Shown piece by piece: positions 1-9,200 of a stretch of 64,000 bases of DNA. The stretch is from Clostridia bacterium (GTDB lineage: Bacteria; Bacillota; Clostridia; Christensenellales; CAG-138): assembly GCA_017547885.1 (NCBI GenBank), contig JAFYOP010000010.1, positions 1 to 64,000 on the forward strand, in the 5' to 3' direction. Under the pieces are notes generated by a model. The model did no database searches and was not told where the DNA came from. It saw only the letters and a program-made list of their open reading frames with translations. The translations under genes and the position numbers were made by a program. The number at the start of each line of letters is the position of its first letter. Position 1 is the stretch's first letter.

Positions 1-1
1 A

Positions 2-241
2 GAAGGCGGCCGTCATACTCCCTTCTTCAGCGGCTATCGTCCCCAGTTCTACTTCCGTACCACTGACGTAACCGGCACCATCAAGCTGCCCGAAGGCGTA
101 GAGATGGTAATGCCCGGCGACAACATCGCCATGGAAATCGACCTGATCACCCCCATCGCCATGGACGAAGGTCTCCGCTTCGCTATCCGTGAAGGCGGCC
201 GTACCGTTGCTTCCGGCGTTGTAGCCTCCATCGTTGAGTAA
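2..241 (+). CDS. tuf: Elongation factor Tu, C-terminal fragment
   Basis: Partial gene: only the last 79 codons lie in the window. The peptide is domain III of EF-Tu ([20 protein letters not shown], then MPGDN and the end [17 protein letters not shown]). EF-Tu is the GTPase that delivers aminoacyl-tRNA to the ribosome; domain III contacts tRNA and EF-Ts. The GTPase domain lies outside the window. A strong terminator follows 30 bp after the stop, so the gene closes its transcription unit here. Confidence 0.97.
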   Translation, partial: EGGRHTPFFSGYRPQFYFRTTDVTGTIKLPEGVEMVMPGDNIAMEIDLITPIAMDEGLRFAIREGGRTVASGVVASIVE

Positions 242-270
242 TTAAATAAGTAAAATATTTACTAATAACA

Positions 271-299
271 AAAAAGAACGGCTTCGGCCGTTCTTTTTT
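271..299 (+). terminator. Intrinsic terminator of tuf
   Basis: Perfect stem AAGAACGGC / GCCGTTCTT closed by a TTCG tetraloop and followed by a T run. The A run on the 5' side makes it potentially bidirectional. Confidence 0.93.
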
Positions 300-548
300 G
301 TTACATTAAGAGTGCTGTAAATTATATTTACAGAAAGTTTAAAAATAAATACAAACATTGAACTATATTGCTAAAAATTAGGAGAAAAATCATTGTAATA
401 TCATGAAAAATGTGTTTTACTATAAAAGCACACCTATATCTGTAAGTACGGTGCCAAAGAAAAACTTGAAAACTTTAAAAAATTTAACTAAATTGGCAAA
501 TTATTAACGATACGGATTGAGGTACTTTGCTGCTTTGGAGGTAATATA
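300..548. other. AT-rich intergenic region before the VWA protein
   Basis: About 250 bases with no gene. It is much richer in A+T than its surroundings. One possible sigma-A promoter is TTGAAA at 466-471, 17 bases, TAAATT at 489-494. The ribosome site GGAGGT sits just before the ATG at 549. No convincing riboswitch fold was seen. Confidence 0.4.
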
Positions 549-3359
549 ATGAAGAAAAAACTGATGTCCGCACTGATTGCAATAATCATGCTGCTAAGCA
601 TGATTCCGTCTGTTGCTTTGGCAGAAACCGATGCCTCTGAGCAAGCGGAAACCACTGACCTGAAGCAGGTAGTGAATGAGGGCGGAACCCGATATTACAA
701 CGGCGCCGGCGCTCAGGTTGAAGCAGATCAACTGGGCGGTGATGCTGTGGTTAAGGTAAGCAAAACCATTGCACACACCGGCACCGAAAATGAGTTTATC
801 GTTACTTTGCAGGTGCAAACTACTCAGAGGATATTGGAGATACCTTCTGCTTCCCCGGATGCAGCGGTAGTGCTTGCTTTTGACGTTTCCAATTCAATGG
901 ATGACTGTCTTCACTGCGGAAAAGAAGAGTCTGATGGTCGTCATAAAGAAACAACAGTATACAATTGTGATGATCCGTATACAACGCAATACCAAAGAAA
1001 AAGTAATAGTAATTTAAAATGCAAGAATTGCGATAAATACCAGAATCAGCACCAGAAGGTAGTTCTTGCTGCAAAGTGTGACTATGAACCTCGATTAGAT
1101 GAAGCGAAGGCAGCGGCATTAAAGTTTCTCAAAGATTTTGCCCAAAATACGGGAGCACAGGAAGACGATAAGCGGTGGATGGCTATTCTTCAGTTTGGTT
1201 CCAATGCTAATCAGAAATTGAATTGGGTGGATGTGAGTACAGAAGCAGGATATTCTGAGGCAGAATCTGCGATAAATGCTATAGTAAAAGCCTCCACGCA
1301 ATATGGCGGTACTAATATCGAAGCAGCTCTTATGCTGGCAAAGAATATGCTCAATGCTGCGCGCGGAGAGAACGATCCTCTTCATGGCGTGGATTATCTG
1401 TATACGGTTTTGCTCACCGATGGAAATCCAACTTTTTATGTTAGTGATTCCAATACAAGCAGTAGTTCCGATTCCATATCAGGCACTATGGGTGGAAATA
1501 GTTCTACTACAGAAAACGACGTAAAGGATGTGGGAGATGAAGCGGAGGCGATAAGAAGGATTACCAGCCTTTCAAAGCTGTATTCCATATGCTTTGGCAC
1601 AGATTATGATGATGCTTCAGACCAATATACTGCGGTATTTAATAAAACCCCTTTTATGAATTGGAGTGACGCGAATCCCGAAACCACCGAATCTATGACA
1701 GTAGGTGAATGGCTGGCGGCATTTTCCGATGCTGCATACAACGGCTCGGCTACCGATCTGTTTGCTTCTTTCAATAGTATAGCAAACAGGATAGCGCTTG
1801 CGGCGAAGGCTTGGAAAGTTACTGACGCCATGGGCGAAAACGTTTCTTATATTGGAACTGAACCGGTATCTAACGAAGATGGTGGAACAATTGCCAATAC
1901 TGTTACGGTTGCAGCTGATAACCGCAGCTTTGTATGGGACATACTGACTTCAAGCTATGATGACAATATAACCAATATAACGTATGACAGCGATGGCAGC
2001 ACAATAGAAAGTGCGGTGTTGGGTTATACATTCAAGTATAAAGTAAAGCTGAATAACCTGACAGAGCCTTACAAAGCGGGAACAGAAGCGACCGCTGCGA
2101 ATACTGAAGCAAAACTGTTTTATATGGTTGCAAATGACGACGGCAGCTGGCCTGACTCTGAGTATGCGCTCAAGACAGGTTTTTTTCCGGTACCTTTTGT
2201 TAAGGGATTTGCTGACGACCTCACGTTTACTAAGGTCGATGCTAATAATGAACCTCTTGCGGGAGCGGCATTCAAGATTACTGCCAATGATGACCCCAAC
2301 TGGTCTAAGGATGGCACGCCTTCCGAGGATGGTACTTCTTTCACCTTTACCGGCATTCCCTCCGGTCATACCTATACTCTGACGGAAACGCAAACGCCCG
2401 AAGGATATCGGGATCTCGACGATACTTACACGGTCGAGGTAGCATATGGTGAGGCCGTACTTAAGAAAGGTGCGGACACCGTTACGGCTATCGTCAACAC
2501 GCCGAAAGAAACTCCCACCGGCAGCCTGACGATCCAAAAGGTGTTCAGCGGCATTACCCCAACCGAAAATACATTCCCCGATGGAATTACTTTTACAATC
2601 CAGAAGGTCAACGATGATGGTACCACGGCTGGCACTACGGGTGTTCCTACTACCGTAACCCTGCCTATAGATGGTGATAGTAATAATCCGTGGTCGGCTA
2701 CCGTTGACCACCTCGCCCCCGGAACCTACACCGTGACCGAGAGCGACGCAGAGGCAGAGGTGGCTGGCTATAACCTGACCGTGACCAACGACAACCAGGG
2801 TACGGTTACAGTGACGGGTGGTGGAGCATCCACAATCACCTTCACCAACACCTACACTCTCCCCTCCCCTTCACCCACAGCCACACCCGCGGCTACTCCC
2901 ACGGCTACTCCCGCGGCTACTCCCACGGCTACTCCCACGGCTACTCCCGCGGCTACTCCCACGGCTACTCCCGCGGCTACTCCCACGGCTACTCCCACGG
3001 CTACTCCCACGGCTACTCCCACAGCCACACCCACGGCTACTCCCACGGCTACTCCCACGGCTACTCCCACAGCCACACCCACGGCTACTCCCGCGGCTAC
3101 TCCCACGGCTACTCCAACGGCTACTCCAACGGCTACTCCCACAGCCACACCCACGGCTACTCCCACGGCTACTCCCACAGCCACACCCACGGCTACTCCA
3201 ACGGCTACTCCCACAGCCACACCCACGGCTACTCCCACGGCTACTCCCACACACCACCACCACAGACCTGATCCCGCGCCTCCGGTAATCGTCATTCCCC
3301 CCAAGAGCGGCGATATGACCATATGGCAGAGCATACTGCACTTCTTAGGGATAAGGTAA
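549..3359 (+). CDS. Secreted VWA and SpaA/Cna-B domain surface protein with PTAT repeat stalk
   Basis: 936 aa. Residues 1-25 form a signal peptide. A von Willebrand A domain follows, with MIDAS motif DVSNS (D112, S114, S116) and a later LLTDGNP strand. Immediately after the MIDAS motif is an insertion of about 60 residues with six cysteines (C120, C123, C140, C158, C161, C177). Two SpaA/Cna-B-like beta domains (about 555-655 and 657-770) carry typical TETQTPEGY and TVTES motifs. Residues 776-899 are 31 PTAT/PAAT units, then HHHH and a short tail containing PPKSGD. The layout is that of a tip-pilin-like adhesin on a glycosylatable stalk. PPKSGD resembles a degenerate sorting motif, but only about 14 residues follow it, with no clear membrane helix or charged tail. 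No sortase is nearby. Ligand unknown. Confidence 0.85.
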   Translation: MKKKLMSALIAIIMLLSMIPSVALAETDASEQAETTDLKQVVNEGGTRYYNGAGAQVEADQLGGDAVVKVSKTIAHTGTENEFIVTLQVQTTQRILEIPSASPDAAVVLAFDVSNSMDDCLHCGKEESDGRHKETTVYNCDDPYTTQYQRKSNSNLKCKNCDKYQNQHQKVVLAAKCDYEPRLDEAKAAALKFLKDFAQNTGAQEDDKRWMAILQFGSNANQKLNWVDVSTEAGYSEAESAINAIVKASTQYGGTNIEAALMLAKNMLNAARGENDPLHGVDYLYTVLLTDGNPTFYVSDSNTSSSSDSISGTMGGNSSTTENDVKDVGDEAEAIRRITSLSKLYSICFGTDYDDASDQYTAVFNKTPFMNWSDANPETTESMTVGEWLAAFSDAAYNGSATDLFASFNSIANRIALAAKAWKVTDAMGENVSYIGTEPVSNEDGGTIANTVTVAADNRSFVWDILTSSYDDNITNITYDSDGSTIESAVLGYTFKYKVKLNNLTEPYKAGTEATAANTEAKLFYMVANDDGSWPDSEYALKTGFFPVPFVKGFADDLTFTKVDANNEPLAGAAFKITANDDPNWSKDGTPSEDGTSFTFTGIPSGHTYTLTETQTPEGYRDLDDTYTVEVAYGEAVLKKGADTVTAIVNTPKETPTGSLTIQKVFSGITPTENTFPDGITFTIQKVNDDGTTAGTTGVPTTVTLPIDGDSNNPWSATVDHLAPGTYTVTESDAEAEVAGYNLTVTNDNQGTVTVTGGGASTITFTNTYTLPSPSPTATPAATPTATPAATPTATPTATPAATPTATPAATPTATPTATPTATPTATPTATPTATPTATPTATPTATPAATPTATPTATPTATPTATPTATPTATPTATPTATPTATPTATPTATPTATPTHHHHRPDPAPPVIVIPPKSGDMTIWQSILHFLGIR
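2874..3245 (+). repeat. 12-bp tandem repeat, 31 units, in frame
   Basis: Exactly 31 copies of a 12-bp unit encode P-T/A-A-T. Main variants are CCCACGGCTACT, CCCGCGGCTACT, CCCACAGCCACA and CCAACGGCTACT, in a mosaic higher-order order. Copy-number change would lengthen or shorten the stalk without shifting the frame. Confidence 0.97.
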
Positions 3360-3373
3360 ATAACGCATAGAGA

Positions 3374-3403
3374 AGCCCCCGGGCAAAATGCCCGGGGGCT
3401 TTG
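3374..3403 (+). terminator. Intrinsic terminator after the VWA protein
   Basis: Perfect 11-bp stem AGCCCCCGGGC / GCCCGGGGGCT with an AAAAT loop, followed by TTG. The T run is short but the stem is very GC rich. Confidence 0.85.
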
Positions 3404-3425
3404 TAGTTATGAGGGCGTAGGCCCT

Positions 3426-3710
3426 TTACTGCTCAAACTGGAACAGGTCGCTGTTGCGCTCCATGAACAGGGCGAATACCGCGTCAAGTATCTCCTGATC
3501 ATCCACGCCCTGAAGCATGTCTTCCTCGCCGTCTTCTTCTGCGGCAAGAAGCTCCAGTATTACGGCTTCAACGGCTTCGGAATCGTCGTCCACGGGAAGA
3601 AGGACGGCGTATTCGCTGCCTTCGTAGGGTACCATATCCAGCACTTCAAAATCCACATCGCTGCCGTCGGCATCGGTGAGGGTGATAACGTTGGTGTATT
3701 CTTCCTGCAT
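3426..3710 (-). CDS. DUF1292 family protein
   Basis: 94 aa, strongly acidic. It has the DUF1292 (YrzB-like) pattern: an N-terminal ITLTDADGSDVDFEVLD strand pair, then EGSEYAVLLPVDDD and a glutamate-rich C-terminus. Family members are small cytoplasmic proteins of unknown biochemical role in Firmicutes, often beside the yrrK/yrzL group, which is not the case here. The start is set by AAGGAGA about 7 bases upstream. It is expressed alone; a possible promoter has TATAAT at 3739-3744 on this strand. Confidence 0.85.
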   Translation of the reverse strand: MQEEYTNVITLTDADGSDVDFEVLDMVPYEGSEYAVLLPVDDDSEAVEAVILELLAAEEDGEEDMLQGVDDQEILDAVFALFMERNSDLFQFEQ

Positions 3711-3743
3711 GGCTTATCTCCTTATGGTTTATATGCTAATTAT

Positions 3744-4044
3744 AAAGCGTAACGGCTCATCCGTCACGCTTTATATTTAAAGTATGGTGTTTTTAATACC
3801 GATATATCCCCCTGAGGCTTTTGATCCGCATTTGGCGGCATGTACGTCAAATGCGGAACCATCCCGCAAGGGATGGGTACCCTGCATTATCTGCCGCCCG
3901 GTGGCCGCAGCAGGGGTTGTTAAGGGGCTTGCCCCTTAAGCATAAATCCGGCTTCGGCGGCGTGTACGGCGAAACGGATGAAAAGCAGAGCTTTTCCTTC
4001 CCTGCGGGTTTTTCCGCCCGGGAGCGAAGCGAGAGGAAAAACCT
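3744..4044. repeat. Cluster of intergenic hairpins
   Basis: This gene-free stretch is packed with inverted repeats: AAAGCGT.ACGG / CCGT.ACGCTTT around 3744-3772; CCGCATTTG 3826-3834 / CAAATGCGG 3848-3856; CCATCCC 3859-3865 / GGGATGG 3870-3876; TTAAGGGGC 3920-3928 / GCCCCTTAA 3931-3939; and GGTTTTTCC / GGAAAAACC around 4008-4042, which encloses GAGCGAAGCGAG. Open frames here are artefacts of the symmetry. It may be a dispersed palindromic element or a processed RNA; nothing in it looks protein coding. Confidence 0.7.
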
Positions 4045-4080
4045 GAAAAAATCGCCCAAATGGCAAAACCATTTGGGCGA
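4045..4080 (-). terminator. Intrinsic terminator of fba
   Basis: Read on the minus strand: a perfect 12-bp stem TCGCCCAAATGG / CCATTTGGGCGA with a TTTTG loop, then six T. It sits just after the fba stop codon. Confidence 0.92.
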
Positions 4081-4095
4081 AAAGCGTTAGCGTTT

Positions 4096-5079
4096 TTATG
4101 CCTTGCCGTTGCAGCCCAGAACGTTGATCAGCTTGTGGGCGACCATGTCCTTGATGGCAACGCGGGCGGGCTTCAGATACTGACGGGGGTCAAAGTGATC
4201 GGGATGCTCTGCAAAGTACTTACGTACGCAGGCGGTCATTGCAAGACGCAGGTCAGAGTCGATGTTGATCTTGCATACGGCGCTTTCTGCGGCCTTGCGG
4301 AGCTGCTCCTCGGGGATACCTACTGCATCGGGCATCTTGCCGCCGTTCTCGTTGATGATCTTCACGAATTCCTGGGGAACGGAAGAGGAGCCGTGGAGAA
4401 CGATGGGGAAGCCGGGGAGACGCTTGGCGATATCGTCAAGTATGTCGAAGCGGAGGGGAGGAGGAACCAGCAGGCCCTTCTCATTGCGGGTGCACTGATC
4501 GGCGGTGAACTTGTATGCGCCGTGGCTGGTGCCGATGGCGATTGCAAGGGAGTCTACGCCGGTGCGGGTAACGAACTCTTCAACTTCCTCGGGACGGGTG
4601 TAGGAGGAATCCTCGGCGGATACGTTTACTTCGTCCTCTACGCCGGCCAAAGTGCCCAGCTCGCCCTCTACCACTACGCCGTGGTCATGGGCATACTCCA
4701 CAACCTGCTTGGTCAGGGCGATGTTATCCTCGAAGGACTTGGAGGAGCCGTCGATCATAACGGAGGTGAAGCCGCCGTCGATGCAGCTCTTGCACAGCTC
4801 AAAGCTGTCGCCGTGGTCAAGGTGTACGCAAACGGGAAGGTCAAAGCCTGCGGACTGCTCTGCGTCGGCGATGGCAGCCTCGATGAGCTTCATCAGGTAT
4901 ACATGCTTTGCATAGGCACGGGCGCCCTTGGAAACCTGAAGGATCAGGGGAGCGCGGTTTTCCATGGCGGCCTCGGTGATGCCCTGGATGATCTCCATGT
5001 TGTTTACATTGAAGGCGCCGATGGCGTAGCCGCCGTTATAGGCCTTTGCAAACATTTCTTTGCTGGTAACAAGTGCCAT
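4096..5079 (-). CDS. fba: Class II fructose-1,6-bisphosphate aldolase
   Basis: 327 aa, a complete zinc-dependent aldolase that cleaves fructose-1,6-bisphosphate to dihydroxyacetone phosphate and glyceraldehyde-3-phosphate in glycolysis. Diagnostic features are GAFNVNNME near residue 21, the metal-binding HLDHGD at 86-91, VMIDGS near 107, EGELGTLAG, and the phosphate-binding end HGSSSVPQ. The start has AAGGAGA 9 bases upstream. It is monocistronic, with its own promoter and terminator. Family and length are standard for Firmicutes. Confidence 0.97.
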   Translation of the reverse strand: MALVTSKEMFAKAYNGGYAIGAFNVNNMEIIQGITEAAMENRAPLILQVSKGARAYAKHVYLMKLIEAAIADAEQSAGFDLPVCVHLDHGDSFELCKSCIDGGFTSVMIDGSSKSFEDNIALTKQVVEYAHDHGVVVEGELGTLAGVEDEVNVSAEDSSYTRPEEVEEFVTRTGVDSLAIAIGTSHGAYKFTADQCTRNEKGLLVPPPLRFDILDDIAKRLPGFPIVLHGSSSVPQEFVKIINENGGKMPDAVGIPEEQLRKAAESAVCKINIDSDLRLAMTACVRKYFAEHPDHFDPRQYLKPARVAIKDMVAHKLINVLGCNGKA

Positions 5080-5129
5080 TTGTCTGTATCTCCTTATAAA
5101 TTATTATAGCAATAAAGCAAACACTATTT

Positions 5130-5157
5130 ATTATACCCGATGATAAATTCGTTTCAA
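5130..5157 (-). promoter_or_regulatory. Sigma-A promoter of fba
   Basis: On the minus strand: TTGAAA (5152-5157), 16-base spacer, perfect TATAAT (5130-5135), about 50 bases before the fba start. Confidence 0.65.
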
Positions 5158-5195
5158 TAGCAGAACACGAATTTTTGCCTAAAATTATATTAGAA

Positions 5196-5224
5196 TTGTA
5201 GATAGTGGGCCGTTGGGGTATAAT
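5196..5224 (+). promoter_or_regulatory. Sigma-A promoter of the glycosyltransferase gene
   Basis: TTGTAG (5196-5201), 17-base spacer, perfect TATAAT (5219-5224), 42 bases before the ATG. Confidence 0.65.
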
Positions 5225-5266
5225 GATTATTAGCAGCAAACTCCATATTTGACAAAAGGAGAGATT

Positions 5267-6187
5267 ATGGATAAAAAACTTAGCCTGGTAGTTCCCGTGT
5301 TTAACGAGCAGGAGGTCATGCCGGAGTCCTTCCGCAGGACCAGGGACGCCATGGAGACCATCGGATACCCCTATGAGATAATATACATAGACGATGGCAG
5401 CAGAGACGGCACATGGGACATACTGTGCCAAATAGCCGCCGAAAACCCACAGGTCACCGCCCTGCGCTTCTCCAGAAACTTCGGCCATCAGCCGGCGGTC
5501 ACCGCCGGCATGGACGCGGCAGAGGGAGACGCGGTAATAATAATGGACGCAGACCTGCAGGATCCCCCCGAAGTCATAGCCGATATGGTAAAGGCATGGG
5601 AGCAGGGGGCAGATATCGCCTATGGCAAGCGGCTGAAGCGCCACGGCGAAACCGTAATGAAGAAGCTTACCGCATGGTGCTATTACAGGCTTTTGTCTGC
5701 CATGAGCGCATATCCCATACCATTGGATACAGGGGATTTCCGCCTGCTGGACAAGGCTGTGGCAGACAGGTTCCGTGAGCTTCGCGAGCACAATCGCTTC
5801 CTGAGGGGCATGAGCGCATGGATGGGATACAACGCCGTGCCTGTGGAATATGTGCGCCATGAGCGGGCGGCGGGCAAGACCAAATACAGCCTTAAGAAAA
5901 TGCTTAAATTGGCCGCAGACGGCATTTTCGGTTTCTCAAGCAAGCCTTTGTCCATGATCACATATGTGGGCGCAGGAGTCCTTGTGGCGGCTCTGGCGGG
6001 CATTGTGATAACCACCGCATGCGCGGCCACTGTGGGTGCCGCAGGCTGGCTGTGGGGGCTTTGGATCCTTGCGGCGCTGGATGGTATGATACTGCTGTGC
6101 ATGGGAGTGCAGGGCGAGTATATGCAGCGTATATATGATGAGGTACAGGGCAGGCCCCTGTACGTTGTAAAAGAGAGAATAAACTGA
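5267..6187 (+). CDS. Family 2 glycosyltransferase, GtrB/DPM1-like, membrane anchored
   Basis: 306 aa using the ATG at 5267, which has AAAGGAGAG upstream; a TTG at 5249 is in frame but has no ribosome site. The N-terminal GT-A domain begins LSLVVPVFNEQE, with YIDDGSRDGT and the nucleotide-sugar/metal motif DADLQDPPE near residues 100-108. Two hydrophobic helices follow near residues 228-285. This is the architecture of undecaprenyl-phosphate sugar transferases (GtrB, ArnC type), which load a sugar onto the lipid carrier for wall polymer decoration. The sugar cannot be told. It is followed 19 bp later by an aminopeptidase gene, probably co-transcribed. Confidence 0.88.
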   Translation: MDKKLSLVVPVFNEQEVMPESFRRTRDAMETIGYPYEIIYIDDGSRDGTWDILCQIAAENPQVTALRFSRNFGHQPAVTAGMDAAEGDAVIIMDADLQDPPEVIADMVKAWEQGADIAYGKRLKRHGETVMKKLTAWCYYRLLSAMSAYPIPLDTGDFRLLDKAVADRFRELREHNRFLRGMSAWMGYNAVPVEYVRHERAAGKTKYSLKKMLKLAADGIFGFSSKPLSMITYVGAGVLVAALAGIVITTACAATVGAAGWLWGLWILAALDGMILLCMGVQGEYMQRIYDEVQGRPLYVVKERIN

Positions 6188-6206
6188 TAAAAGGAAGGAT
6201 ATAAAA

Positions 6207-7322
6207 ATGACTGATCCCCGTATTAAAAAGCTGGCGGAAAACCTTGTAAACTTCTCCTGCAAGGTACAGAAGGGCGAAAATGTTCTGATAGAGGGCTTTG
6301 GCGAGGTTACTGAGCTGGTTAAGGCCATAGTCCGCGAAGTATACGCAGTGGGCGGCGTGCCCTTTGTGTGGCTGAATAAAAAGGATGTGGACAGGGAGCT
6401 TGCCCTTGGGGCTACTGAGGAGCAGTATGCCCTCATGGCAAAGTACGACAGCGGCTTCATGAGCGAAATGCAGGTATACATGGGCATAAGGGGAGAGAAC
6501 AACGCTTCAGAAATGTCCGATGTGCCAAACGAAAAGCTGCTGCTTATCAGCGGCGCATACGGCAACAAGGTACACGGCCAGATAAGGGTGCCCCGTACAA
6601 AGTGGGTGGTGCTGCGCTATCCCACCCCCGGCATGGCTCAGATGGCATCCATGAGCACTGTGGGCTTTGAGGATTACTATTTTAACGTATGCAATCTGGA
6701 TTATTCCAAAATGGATAAGGCCATGGACCCTCTCAAGGCGCTTATGCAGCGCACCGACAAGGTACGCATAGTTGGCCCGGGCACAGACCTTCGCTTCTCC
6801 ATCAAGGGCATGAAGGCCATAAAGTGCGCAGGTGAAATGAACATACCCGACGGCGAAATATACACAGCCCCCGTAAAGGACAGCGTGGAGGGCGTGGTGA
6901 CATACAATACTCCTTCACCTCACGATGGCTATGTGTATGAAAACGTAAAGCTTACCTTTGAAAAGGGCAAAATAATAAAGGCTGAATCCAACGACAACAC
7001 CCGCATCAATCAGGTGTTTGACATGGATGAGGGCGCAAGGTACGTGGGCGAGTTTGCTCTGGGCGTAAATCCCTACATAACCTTCCCCATGAAGGAGATA
7101 CTCTTTGATGAGAAGATAGCAGGCTCCTTCCACTTTACCCCCGGCAGCTGCTATGAGGACTGCGACAACGGCAACCAGTCCGGCCTGCACTGGGACCTTG
7201 TATGCATACAGACCCCCGAATACGGCGGCGGTGAGATATACTTTGACGATGTGCTCATAAGAAAGGACGGGCGCTTTGTGCTGCCCGAGCTTGAGTGCCT
7301 TAACCCGGAGAACCTGAAATGA
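6207..7322 (+). CDS. M29 family metallo-aminopeptidase
   Basis: 371 aa. Matches the M29 (AmpS/aminopeptidase T) fold: N-terminal KVQKGENVLIEG, then the C-terminal metal-binding series in order: E in NIPDGEIYTAP, E in YVGEFALG, H in GSFHFTPG, H in SGLHWDLV and D in EIYFDDVLIRKDGRF. These correspond to the two-metal site that removes N-terminal residues from peptides in the cytoplasm. Ribosome site AAGGAAGG at about 6190. The stop overlaps the next gene by 4 bp (ATGA), so the two are translationally coupled. Confidence 0.92.
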   Translation: MTDPRIKKLAENLVNFSCKVQKGENVLIEGFGEVTELVKAIVREVYAVGGVPFVWLNKKDVDRELALGATEEQYALMAKYDSGFMSEMQVYMGIRGENNASEMSDVPNEKLLLISGAYGNKVHGQIRVPRTKWVVLRYPTPGMAQMASMSTVGFEDYYFNVCNLDYSKMDKAMDPLKALMQRTDKVRIVGPGTDLRFSIKGMKAIKCAGEMNIPDGEIYTAPVKDSVEGVVTYNTPSPHDGYVYENVKLTFEKGKIIKAESNDNTRINQVFDMDEGARYVGEFALGVNPYITFPMKEILFDEKIAGSFHFTPGSCYEDCDNGNQSGLHWDLVCIQTPEYGGGEIYFDDVLIRKDGRFVLPELECLNPENLK

Positions 7323-7876
7323 CCAAGGCTGCCCTGAAAGAGGAAATTCAGCGCCTGCTCAGGGAAAAGGGCTGGGTGGTGGTGGCAATAGAAGGCCCCT
7401 GCGGCGCAGGCAAAAGCACACTGGGCAATGAGCTTGGCAGGGAGTTTAATGCCCGCGTATTCCATGCGGACGATTATTTCCTGCGGCCCGAGCAGCGGAC
7501 CCCTGAGCGCCTTGCAGAGATAGGGGGCAACTTTGACAGGGAGCGGTTTTTTGAGGAAGTGGCTGAGCCCGTAAGAAACGGCAAAAATGTGGTATACAGA
7601 AAGTATTCCTGCAGTAACGGCACCCTGTCGGAGGAACAGAGGATCCCCTTTGTCCCTGTAACCATAGTCGAGGGCAGCTATTGCATGCATACCCAGCTGG
7701 GCAAGTATTTTGACATAGGGGTGTTTTTGAATATCAGCCCTGAGGAGCAAAGCACTCGCATAATGCAGCGCAATGGCCCAATGCTGCATAAGCGCTTTGT
7801 GGATGAGTGGATACCAATGGAAAACAGCTACTTTAGATCTATGAGTGTGCCGGAAAGATGTATGTTTTTGATATAA
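7319..7876 (+). CDS. Uridine-kinase-like P-loop protein
   Basis: 185 aa. Walker A GPCGAGKSTL at about residues 26-35, followed by the uridine kinase/phosphoribulokinase pattern VFHADDYFLRPEQRT and later VEGSYC. These point to an ATP-dependent kinase of a nucleoside, pantothenate or sugar-type substrate; the substrate is not determined. The ATG overlaps the aminopeptidase stop. The C-terminus ends quickly after RSMSVPERC, close to normal length for this short subfamily. Confidence is high for fold and low for substrate. Confidence 0.8.
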   Translation: MTKAALKEEIQRLLREKGWVVVAIEGPCGAGKSTLGNELGREFNARVFHADDYFLRPEQRTPERLAEIGGNFDRERFFEEVAEPVRNGKNVVYRKYSCSNGTLSEEQRIPFVPVTIVEGSYCMHTQLGKYFDIGVFLNISPEEQSTRIMQRNGPMLHKRFVDEWIPMENSYFRSMSVPERCMFLI

Positions 7877-7934
7877 GTGATATTTATCGAAAAGGCCAAT
7901 ATTAATGTAATATGTGGTTATTCAATAAAGATGC

Positions 7935-7964
7935 TTGCAAAAAAGGTAAATATCTTTTATCATT
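7935..7964 (+). promoter_or_regulatory. Candidate promoter of gap
   Basis: TTGCAA (7935-7940), 18-base spacer, TATCAT (7959-7964), 80 bases before the gap ATG. Boxes are imperfect. Confidence 0.4.
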
Positions 7965-8028
7965 GTAATGTTGGTTAATTTATTGTCAACAATGGCGTCT
8001 GCCGCCATGTAATATTCAGATAATTTAA

Positions 8029-9057
<1,029 letters not shown>

Positions 9058-9080
9058 TTTAAGCAAAACCAAGCACAAAA

Positions 9081-9105
9081 GGACGCCTTTCAGGCGTCCT
9101 TGTTA
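9081..9105 (+). terminator. Intrinsic terminator of gap
   Basis: Stem GGACGCC / GGCGTCC with a TTTCA loop, followed by TTGTTAT. Confidence 0.8.
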
Positions 9106-9141
9106 TATTACGATGCACTTTAAAAATATCTATGGCTTTGC

Positions 9142-9176
9142 TATAATATAGATAATAGCTATAGAAGCTATAGCTA
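9142..9176 (+). promoter_or_regulatory. -10 box and LysR-type operator candidate
   Basis: TATAAT (9142-9147) followed by a perfect inverted repeat TAGCTATAG (9156-9164) / CTATAGCTA (9168-9176) with a 3-base centre, 25 bp before the LysR start. Its length, symmetry and place fit an autoregulatory LysR site. Confidence 0.6.
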
Positions 9177-9200
9177 TGCTTAATAAATACTGAGGTAAAT

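Noticed and set aside
242-548. Cyclic-di-GMP riboswitch before the surface protein.
   Set aside because: The conserved core could not be found, although such riboswitches often precede surface adhesins.
2874-3245. Repeat array considered as CRISPR.
   Set aside because: 12-bp units with no spacers, inside a coding frame.
2852-3334. Open frames antisense to and out of frame with the repeat (GVAV- or RGSS-rich).
   Set aside because: They exist only because a 12-bp repeat is open in several frames; no ribosome site and no domain.
3821-4090. Frame of 89 codons in the hairpin cluster.
   Set aside because: Composition reflects the inverted repeats; no ribosome site, and it runs through the fba terminator.
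4060-5109. Long + frame opposite fba.
   Set aside because: Antisense shadow of a conserved enzyme; no own signals.
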